Source of the DNA: Intoshia linei
Taxonomy: Eukaryota > Orthonectida > Rhopaluridae
DNA length: 27,610 nt
Assembly (NCBI GenBank): GCA_001642005.1
Contig: LWCA01000429.1
Span: 1-27,610, forward strand
Reading direction: 5' to 3'
Below are positions 1 to 8,300 of this stretch, piece after piece; positions within the stretch are counted from its first letter, which is position 1, and every line of letters starts with the position of its first letter. The notes under the pieces were generated by a model that was not told the DNA's origin, searched no databases, and saw only the letters and a list, made by a program, of their open reading frames with translations. A program made the position numbers and the translations under genes.

Positions 1-346
1 TAAATATTCGTAAAGATATAATGATTTATAATAAAGTTACAATAAAAACGACATATTTTTATTTATACTATATTTTTCTACAGCTTCAGAAAATAATTCT
101 TTCCATTTTTTCATTTTAGACTCGCTTACTAATTTTGATTCTCCTATAATTTTTTTTTGATTTAATGGAATCTCTGGTTAAAAAAAAAGAATTTAAACAA
201 CCAGTAGAGGCATTAAAATTGTTCAAATTCAAAATACTGGCAATTTCCAGCGCCATTTCTTTCAATATATTGCCACTTATACTTATATTTAATGTCCGTT
301 GACGTTGAAACCACTGATTCAATTCTCCATTGATTTCCTTAGGCAA
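1..346 (-). pseudogene. Relic of a pogo/Tigger-type transposase (CENP-B-like DNA-binding part), cut by the window edge
   Basis: Reading leftward from 346, the translation has the pattern of a CENP-B-type helix-turn-helix: a tryptophan-phenylalanine start (WFQRQRT), an SGNILKEMALEIA helix, then NNFNASTGCLNSFF, where the family usually has a 'F-x-A-S-x-G-W-L-x-x-F' box. Further left, in another frame, the stretch around 60-125 gives SESKMKKWKELF and EKYSINKN. This resembles the part of Tigger transposases just before the catalytic domain, so at least one frameshift separates the two parts. The DDE catalytic core would lie beyond the left edge or is lost. I infer a dead element. The tryptophan of the 'GWL' box is a cysteine here. 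A domesticated gene is unlikely because the frame is broken. Confidence 0.65.
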
Positions 347-620
347 GGTTGTCTCTTCTGATTTAAATTATACAATTAAGGATTTCTTCACGATTTACAA
401 TTATATGACTATAACCACTCTGCCAGTTAGACATCACAAGTGAGTTATATCAAAACTATATATTCGAATCTCGATTAGTATGATAGCGATATATCACTAC
501 ATATCGAAAAATCTTTTTCTCTTCAAATTCAAATTCATATTAAAAATTTTTTCTCATAATAAATACTATACAAATCTAACCTTTATTTTCATGAAATTCA
601 TATAAGCATGAATTCATATT
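347..620. other. A+T-rich stretch without a recognisable gene
   Basis: No coding region is visible. Near 415-440 (minus strand) there is a short motif like a tRNA A box (TGGCAGAGTGG), but no convincing cloverleaf or B box at the right spacing, so I do not call a tRNA or SINE. Confidence 0.4.
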
Positions 621-1150
621 GAACAGAAAACTGTATTTACATTTTTAATTTTTATTTTAATCGAAATATTTGAAAAATATTGGTTGATAATATATTAAAA
701 GTATTTTTCACCCGGGAATGCGTAGATTTCTCCTTGAAATTTTGTATTTATATCAACTGGAATAAGCTATATCAGAATAATTTTTATTTTATTTTTCGGC
801 TGTTAATTATTTCACAATTTTTGTTTTTATAAAATATTTCGGAAAAAATATATATGAATACTAAAATGGTTTTTGACCGTGAAGTCGTCACTTATTCGGA
901 TTGAAATTTTTTGTGTGTGTTAACACTGGATACAACTGTACCACCTGGAAATTTTTTTATATTCTCCAACTCGTTTGATTTTCATTAAGAGGAACAATTG
1001 GGGTTTTTGACCCGTAAGATATGAGTTTGGGAGGTTGAAATTGATCTTATTATACATCCCGGAAAAAACTGTAATTGAAATGTGGTCTTTAAAAAATTCT
1101 AAGGCTGATAATTATTTAAATAAAGCGTAACACATACACACACACAAACA
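621..1150 (+). mobile_element. Fragment of the window's Helitron-like repeat family (no hairpin end)
   Basis: This stretch matches, phrase by phrase, the body of the repeat copies at 20580-20880 and 8461-8720 and the inverted copy at 25000-25620. Shared landmarks include 'TTTTCACC(C)GGGAATG' near 704, 'TATCAACTGGAATAAG' near 751, 'CCTGGAAATTTTTT' near 943 and 'TTTTTGACCCGTAAGATA' near 1003. It ends in a CA-rich tail (cacatacacacacaca) near 1132-1148, also seen at 19998 and inverted at 25005. The hairpin terminus of the family is absent. No coding capacity is visible, so this is a non-autonomous fragment. Confidence 0.65.
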
Positions 1151-1800
1151 AAAATAGCGTAGCATATTACACTGGGTCACAAAATAAAAAATTTTTATTT
1201 ATAGCATCGATAATTTTATGTATTATTGAAGTATAAACAGAGAAAATAAGATTGATATAATTTTTGGAATCTTTCCAGATTGAAATCGTTGTTAAATTAG
1301 TAATTAAAATGTATAAATAACTAAGTAACTATAAACATTTTACATTTTCTAATTTTTAAAATTGTAATTAAGAATGAATTAACAGTATAATTACACAATT
1401 TTGTTACGTAATTCTGGGTTATTTGACATTGTCTTCATTTTAAAAAATTAAAAAAATAAAATTTATGAAAAGAAATACATTTTCATAAAACACAAGCTAC
1501 ATTAAATCAGTAGAATTATATAATAAAAATTATACCAGATAGTTTTAAATGAAATGAAATAAATTTATAAAAACACGTATCAAATTAAAACAAAGGTAAT
1601 TAAATATGAAAAATTAAATTAATTAGTATATTATATAACATTCGAGTATATTAGTTATGAGTTTTCACCGATTAGCCTCCTATGTCACTGACAGTGGGTC
1701 AAAATGATTTTTCAAAGCAAAAAAAAAAATTCACTGAAAAAATTTTTTATATTTTTTTTGTGAAAGTTGTGATAACTGAATTTAATGAATACCATATGAT
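1151..1800. other. A+T-rich non-coding stretch
   Basis: I see no gene or clear repeat boundary here. There are many short A/T runs and stop codons in every frame. Confidence 0.4.
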
Positions 1801-1814
1801 GAATTCATGTATTG

Positions 1815-2194
1815 GCTACAATTTGATGAAAATTGGATATATGAGGAAACAAATGTTTTATAACATGATTTACTGTAGGAGAATTTGGAGGGTTTCTTTG
1901 AATTTTACAAATAAATTGTCTAGCAAGTGCAAGTTTAATATGGAGCGGAGGAGGGATGATGTTTTATAATGGAATAAGAATAGGAAATTTGGCATTATAT
2001 TTACCAATAACATTTTCATTTTTAGTTGACCAAACTAGGGTTGAATAATGATAATTTCTACTCGTTGCATCAAAAAGACAAAATATACATAGATATTTTG
2101 TCTTTCCATCTTGCAACCCCATAATAATGCTAACAAGTTTAAAGTCACACGATACTTTCCATTCATGTAAATTGTAATTAATTAAGCCTAACAA
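1815..2194 (-). pseudogene. Frameshifted relic of a repetitive transposon-encoded protein family
   Basis: From 2194 leftward the frame reads WKVSCDFKLVSIIMGLQDG, then TKYLCIFCLFDATSRNYHY. This closely resembles a family of unnamed, multi-copy proteins in arthropod and cnidarian genomes with a 'GLQGGYTK..CF.C.WDSR....HY' signature. After ...NAKFPILIPL the frame breaks. The match resumes in another frame as IIPPPLHIKLALARQFICK, which fits the family's 'LPPLHIKLGLxKQFVK' segment, and drifts to about 1815. The cysteine pair and the later block are both present in order, so one frameshift explains the split. I recognise the family only by its motif. Its biochemical role is unknown to me. Confidence 0.6.
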
Positions 2195-2477
2195 AAATTT
2201 TTATATCTCTGTAATTTTCTTTAAGTAATGTAGAGTAGGAAATGGGGATTGGTGGATAAATATGTAATGAATGAATAAGTACCGCCTTTAAGCTATTCAT
2301 TGAACCGTCAATTGAAATGTACCAATTTCTTTTCCAATGACAACCAACTTATATAATTATATAAGTTAGAATATGTCTTAGATATAACTACATTTTAGAT
2401 ACCAAATTAATATTTTACAACCACCAACCAATTCAGTACAACTAACCTACTTATTTAATTAATTATTATTATTAATT

Positions 2478-4793
2478 TTAAATCCCCAATAAGCTACAAA
2501 TTTTGAAATCGCTTCCAGTTGGTATCGCCCGTTGAAAACCCCTCTATAGAGTACTATTCATTTAAGCAATGTATTGTTGGTTTCCTTAGGGAAAATTTTA
2601 AGACATTATAATACATAATGTAATTTCATTTATTTATTATTATTTAGAATATAATTTATATTTTTAAGTGTATTTGTAATTAGTGCAGGATATTTGATAA
2701 TAAAAAATTCAATGACAATTTTTACAAAATGCATTCGTAAAAATTATAAGTGTACTTTCAACGTTTTCTGGTAAATTTGGTCTTGGTGGTTCGACTCTAA
2801 AGTTAAACCAATTCTTAGAATAACTTTCCCCACCATTAACAAAGACAACTCATATTTAATTAATCTAAAAGTGTTTCATTTTAGTGGGACCATTGCTACA
2901 TTATAATTATACTTCATTGAGAAAAATATCGTAAATACGAGAGCATGTATCAAAAGGTAAGGATAAAGCGTAACATGTCATAATCCATGGAGAGGTAAAT
3001 GTAAGAAAATTTAAATCAATTTCAGAGAAATGTTTATACAGATCATTGTGGTCTTCCTACAATGGACAATTAAATATGTGTATTAAAATTTAAACATACT
3101 TTAATAATACAGCTTATTTGATAATTCAAAAGCTTTATGAGTGGCATTTTGGGAACAAATACAAACCGAAGTTGATGAAAATTCATTATCCTTTCAAATA
3201 TTAAGAAAGCTTGTTGTTCACTCAACTATAGGTAATGATGAGAAACTTATAATATAATATACATGATCAAATTACATATTCAATCAAATGGCCCATTATG
3301 AAAGCCATGCCTTGACAATATCCAACTTCTTTGTCATAAATTGAATAATTCTAAATTTTTAATATAGAATTTATTTTAAAATTTATTTAACTAATCATAC
3401 TTTCAAAAGGGTATGCAGCATTTGTTGTCCATTGTTAACTTGATTGTATTTTTGTCTATCAGGATAAGTTCTTTCAACATCAACTTTCAGTATTCTTTCA
3501 TAGGGTGATTCTTTATTTTGAATTGATAGTTTTTGATAACAATCTAGCAATTCATCTTTCTTTGTATCGGGTATCATTAATTTCCATATTGCAGATCTAA
3601 ACTCTTTGGGCAATCCGCGGCGAAGTAATTCCTACAAAATGTTTATGTTTTAATTGCAATTTTAGTACTCTTATGTATAATGGTTGGTTTTGCACATAAT
3701 CATGCCAGTTTGATATTATTTCGAACCAGTTTTCTTCGCTATCTATGTAAGAATTAAAATTAAATATATTAATCATATTTATTAACCGATTTTTAAAATT
3801 CTGGGTCTTTTTTCATTTAAAAAAAAGGGTATATTGTATGGTTGGTGGATAAGCTTCCTCATTTTGACTTTGAAATTTATCTTACTTTCTGAGTCGAATA
3901 CTTAGAATTTTTTTGAAATATATAGTTCTGTGAGTCAGAGCCGACCCTACTAAGCTCGAGGCCACCGATAATGAAATATAGGCGCTAAAGATTTTTTGCA
4001 AACGATGCATAGTGTCATATAGCCTATAGCCACCTATCCTAGGATCTTGACTTGACATCTTAAATTAAATACACAAAATAGTTGATATTCAAGAAACATT
4101 TATTTACACTCAATTTGGAAAAATCAGCCCCCATTTTACAAAAATTTTGTCGATCGTCAAAATAGGGGCCTTGGTACGATTGATTGGGCATTGTGATCAC
4201 TATAAGCGGCTTATAAAGTAATTCGTAAAATTTATCATATTTGGTTTTTTTGAAATGGAATGCTTACTTGTAGTTGCACTGATACTCCTTACTATTGTAA
4301 TACTTGTTTCTTTAACTTTCTTTATTTTGCTAAAATTATTGAGGATTAATTAATGTTTGCGAATTCTATTGATTAAAATATTATTTCGAATTTTATTGGT
4401 TACAATATTTGGTTGATACTGGATCTTAGCTTAACTTTGTAAGCCAGAACGATAAATTAATCATTACTCATTTTCCAAATTCATAATATTGAGAAGTTTT
4501 ATATCATTTTCGGTTAAATGAGATTTATTATTAGGTTTTTCTTTTAAAGTCCCAGCTCTGGTTGGCACACGCACATTTGAAATATTACAAGAAATTGTGG
4601 AATTGGTCTTTTGATTACTATTGACCTTTTTTGTGTATCTACTATTGAATCGCTTTTCCCTATAATTTTGTGGAAATTGGTAAAGTTTATCATTTTTAGA
4701 TAATTGGAAATCATCGGTATCATTAAAAGAATTTTGTTCGCCCTCTCTGTTTAAAATTATTGTATTGTTACTGTCTTCATCAGATATGGACAT
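2478..4793 (-). CDS. TBC-domain Rab GTPase-activating protein, EVI5-like, 8 exons, 376 residues
   Basis: Exons on the minus strand: 4793-4468, 3738-3669, 3631-3401, 3350-3276, 3225-3100, 3056-2913, 2848-2756 and 2543-2478. Phases agree throughout, and all introns are GT..AG. Residues 1-108 are a polar, low-complexity leader. The TBC domain runs from about 113 to 370: RRGLPKEFR, then the catalytic arginine finger in LKVDVERTYP (Arg186), then the glutamine finger in VGYCQGMAF (Gln222). Later come SEQQAF, SPWIMTCYA and RIYDIFLNE, each aligning with the EVI5/RabGAP TBC order and spacing. Both catalytic residues are present, so GTP hydrolysis on a Rab protein is expected. Unlike EVI5, the protein stops just after the TBC domain, with no C-terminal coiled coil. 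The exon 7 acceptor at 2849 is chosen by phase and is the least certain border. The exact orthologue is unresolved. Confidence 0.88.
3930..4205 (+). repeat. Interspersed repeat in intron 1 of the TBC gene, sister of 5625-5850
   Basis: Shared landmarks occur in the same order and orientation in both copies: 'GTCAGAGCCGA', 'AAGCTCGAGG', an 'AATGAAAtATAGGC' segment, 'CTCAATTTGGAAAAAT' and 'TTTTGTCGA'-like sequence, ending near 'TGTGATCAC' here and 'CACTGTGACTGA' in the sister. The copies differ by many substitutions and small gaps. No coding sequence is visible. Confidence 0.6.
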
Positions 4794-5344
4794 TTTTTGT
4801 AAAAATAAAATTTGTAATAAAATAAACTCGGATTTATAACGTACTATATTGCAAAAGTCAATATTTATATTTATCTATTTTATAATTACAATTTATTTTA
4901 ATGTATTTTCGAATAGTACCTATAATATACAGTGGCGATTCTCCTACTCATGCTCTGCATGAGTAGATTTTATACTTTTAGATTGATTACTATACCTTCC
5001 TTAATAATATTGTTTATTATGAAATTCTCTTGGTCCAAAGGGTTTTTAAGATTTTTTTTTAAAAAAAATTAAAAATAATAGATCTAAATTAAATTATCTA
5101 ATGCATGTGATTAAAATCTCATTTTGTACTTACATTTTATATATCATCATTTTTAAAATCTCAATTAAGATATTTTTGTGTCTAAGGGTTAACTGGAGAT
5201 AAATAAGAGCTGTAATTTTTTTAAACAAAATTTTTCTAAAAGCTAAAATAAACTTGAATATCAACTTTAATGTCCAACTCTAAAGTAAAGGTGTTGGTTA
5301 ATTGCTTAATTTGAATGATTAATGAATGTAAATAAGTTAAATTG
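4794..5344. promoter_or_regulatory. Shared head-to-head intergenic region of the TBC and seryl-tRNA synthetase genes
   Basis: About 550 bp separate the two divergent start codons (4793 on minus, 5345 on plus). No core promoter motif stands out. The region contains a perfect 10-bp inverted repeat at 4944-4966, listed separately. Use as a bidirectional promoter is inferred from layout only. Confidence 0.45.
4944..4966. repeat. Perfect hairpin, 10-bp stem and 3-nt loop
   Basis: CTACTCATGC, loop TCT, then GCATGAGTAG. The arms are exact reverse complements. It lies between two divergent genes and is more G+C-rich than its surroundings, which makes chance less likely. It could be a solo transposon end or a regulatory site. 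Confidence 0.75.
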
Positions 5345-8300
5345 ATGAATATTTATAGAAATTTGGTTAAAAATTATAATTGGAATGTTTTAAACAAAAT
5401 TAATCGTATCAAATTGTTCAATAATGTATCTAAAAGAAAAACTAACAAAATAATCACTAAAGATTTTGATAAAATTGTAAATACTATATTTTTGTAATCT
5501 TTAGTCACATTTTAGATGTCGGTTTATGATAATATTTTGCATAAAGTTGGGCCAATGGCAATTATTAATCATTTTAATAAAGTAACTTATAATTATTTTT
5601 GTAGAATGTTTTTATTGCATTTGAGTGGTCAGAGCCGAAATTAACAAGCTCGAGGTTATGGAAAATGAAAAATAGGCAGTTAAAAAAAATTAACATACAG
5701 CATAGTTATGATATTTACACCATTGTTAAGAAAATAATTTCTTAATGCTCAATTTGGAAAAATGAGACTAAAAAATAATTATTTTTTTTTATAATATTTT
5801 CGTCGAGGCCTCGAAAAAGGGTATAGGTTAGTCACTGTGACTGAATTTTAACTTAATTTGTAATAAAAGCTTCAACACTAATTGAAATTTTAATTATTGA
5901 CCGTTTGCGGAATGAAGATTTTTTAATTGATCTTATTTTGCGTGGTACTATAGGGAGGACTCTTTACAGGATTTACGTGGTTGGAATGTTTCAATTTTAT
6001 TAGTTAAAGTTTAACTTAAACTGGAACTTGTTATTAACTGTTCTTAACTATTATATTTAGAAAATTGATGAATTTAATCATACAAACATTGAAAATGAAG
6101 AAATATTGTTTTTATCCAATTTGAGGAAATTTCCGAACATGACTAGCAATACATCGGTGATATATTAATTTTATTTTTTGAAAATAAATATAAATAAAAT
6201 ATTTTTAGAAATCAGAAAATGTACTTTTAAAGCATGTAAATTGTAGTAAATCATATGAAAGTAAATTTTAAATATATCATAAATCGTTATAGGGAGGAGA
6301 AAAATGTATTTGTTCCTTTGTGGTTAGTTAGAAAGGATTTAATCAAAGATTTTTTTCTTTACATAAATACATAAATAAATGTATATAAAAATATATATGT
6401 AGTTTTGTAGTAAAGTAATTTTTTTTGTGTATGATTCGTAAAAATAAGGCCATGCATTTAAAAAAAGCCTTTTAACTCTTAATTTATGTACTATTCGACA
6501 TGATACAATGATATATATTTTAGATCCACAGTCTAAAGATACGGTTGATATTGGGAAAACACTAAAAATCATTAAACTTGGGTATATTTTCTAATACTGC
6601 AAATATTTAATTATATATAGGCCTAAACTAACATATTCCTACGGTGAGAGGGCTTATATTTTAGAAGGGCACGCTGCGCTCTTACATAAAGCAATTATAA
6701 TGCACATTGTCGATGTTTTACGAAATAAGGTTTATAATAAAATTGAGTATAATTGATATATAGGGTTTTCTGTTCTTATCAGTTTCGGATATCGTTGAAG
6801 AGTCATTAGTGGTAATGCTTCTTATACATTCTATTTTAAAATTACAAAATAATTAGTACATACATAATATATATTGTATAATACAATTGTACTTTGTTAT
6901 GCTGCACAACTTTTGCATAGTATACAAAATGTTTTATTATTTTTATTATAATATTACTTTAGGCAGGTTGTGGGTTCAACGTTAATACAGATACCACTCA
7001 AGTTTATAAGATATTAAATCAGAAGTTTCAAAATATGTGTTTATCGGGAACAGGTGAAATCGGAATAGCTAGTAAGTGTTTTATATGCTTATTAATTTTA
7101 TTATATACTTAGACTATTTAAAGGGACAAAAATTTAAAAAATCTCAGTTGCCTCTTAAGTAATTCAATTTAGTTATTAATTCATTCAGTGATTTCTACCT
7201 CTTAGATATCACTAATTTTTGGGGTGATTGTTAGATTATTAATTCACTATTATTGTAATGTAAATCATTCATAATTTATTAATTCAAAACATTAAAAATT
7301 ATAAAAGTGGTCATGTCACAAATATGGCAAATACTGGTTTAATGTTTTTAATTTTTAGATTTGCGACAGTATCAAAATGCTATCGCTCAGAAATTTCACC
7401 ATTAAAGTCTGAATCAGGGTTGTACAGAGTTCATGATTTTAGTAAAGTAATTTACTTAGTATATTACACTAGCTTGACTGTTATGTACTTTGTACAAACA
7501 GCATCCTAGTTCTGCCGAGGGTGAACATTATATTCTACCAAAAAAATAAATTCAATAAGAAAATTTAACCTAAAAATGCTACAAACTTATTACACGTGGA
7601 CCCGTCATATTACATTACCTTTTAATTTAAAGTGAATTATTCCACGTTAAATTTATTTTGTTAACATTTGTATAGAAATTCGTTGTTGTAGTTTTAATTT
7701 AAATTTTAAACAAAATTTTTAGAAAATGAGAATCAAAAATAGCGTAGCAATGAAAAAACACGAAGGAACCAATTATATAGATTTTCACCCATATTTATTT
7801 ATTGGAAATGTGTAGACATTCACTGCACATTTTTTTTAAAATTGTAGGATGATTTTAAATCATGAAATATTTATTTAATGATATTATATCACATTACTAA
7901 AAACCTTCATTAGTTTCATTTGCTTTACGAAAATATTTAATAAAATTGATTTTAATTTTTATATACAGAACTTACTGCAACTACATTTTTTAATTTTTAA
8001 TGACGCCAAGTACAACAATATATATTCAATAATTATTGAATATAATCATATTATGTTTATCGTTATAAATTATAATTTAACGTCTAAGACAAATGATAAT
8101 TATTTCATAGGTTGAAATGTTTGGAATTACCGAAAACTCGATAGAAAAAAGCAATCTGGTGTTTCAGGAGTTTTTAAATATTCAAAATGAAATTTTTTCA
8201 AATTTTTGTTCTAATTATAGGTAATTTATAGTTTTTAATGTTTGAATCATTTTAATTGGTAAATTAAAGAATTCTTGAAATGGGTACCAAAGAGCTAGGA

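Noticed and set aside
405-490. tRNA-like A box (minus strand) and a TTCGAATC word (plus strand)
   Set aside because: The two boxes are on opposite strands and no cloverleaf can be folded, so neither a tRNA nor a SINE is supported.
1682-1969. 95-codon open frame on the plus strand
   Set aside because: It runs antisense to the frameshifted transposon relic at 1815-2194, shows no domain and has composition like random A+T-rich sequence.
5872-5994. Open stretch of about 40 codons in synthetase intron 2, considered as a missing arm exon
   Set aside because: It lacks the heptad pattern of the coiled-coil arm and I found no splice sites in matching phase.
6339-6572. 77-codon minus-strand frame
   Set aside because: Antisense to synthetase exon 4, ending in a low-complexity run of Ile/Tyr/Lys.
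7324-7509. 61-codon frame starting at ATG 7324
   Set aside because: Only 7359-7446 is coding, as exon 9 of the seryl-tRNA synthetase. The ATG is in the upstream intron and the end is transposon sequence.
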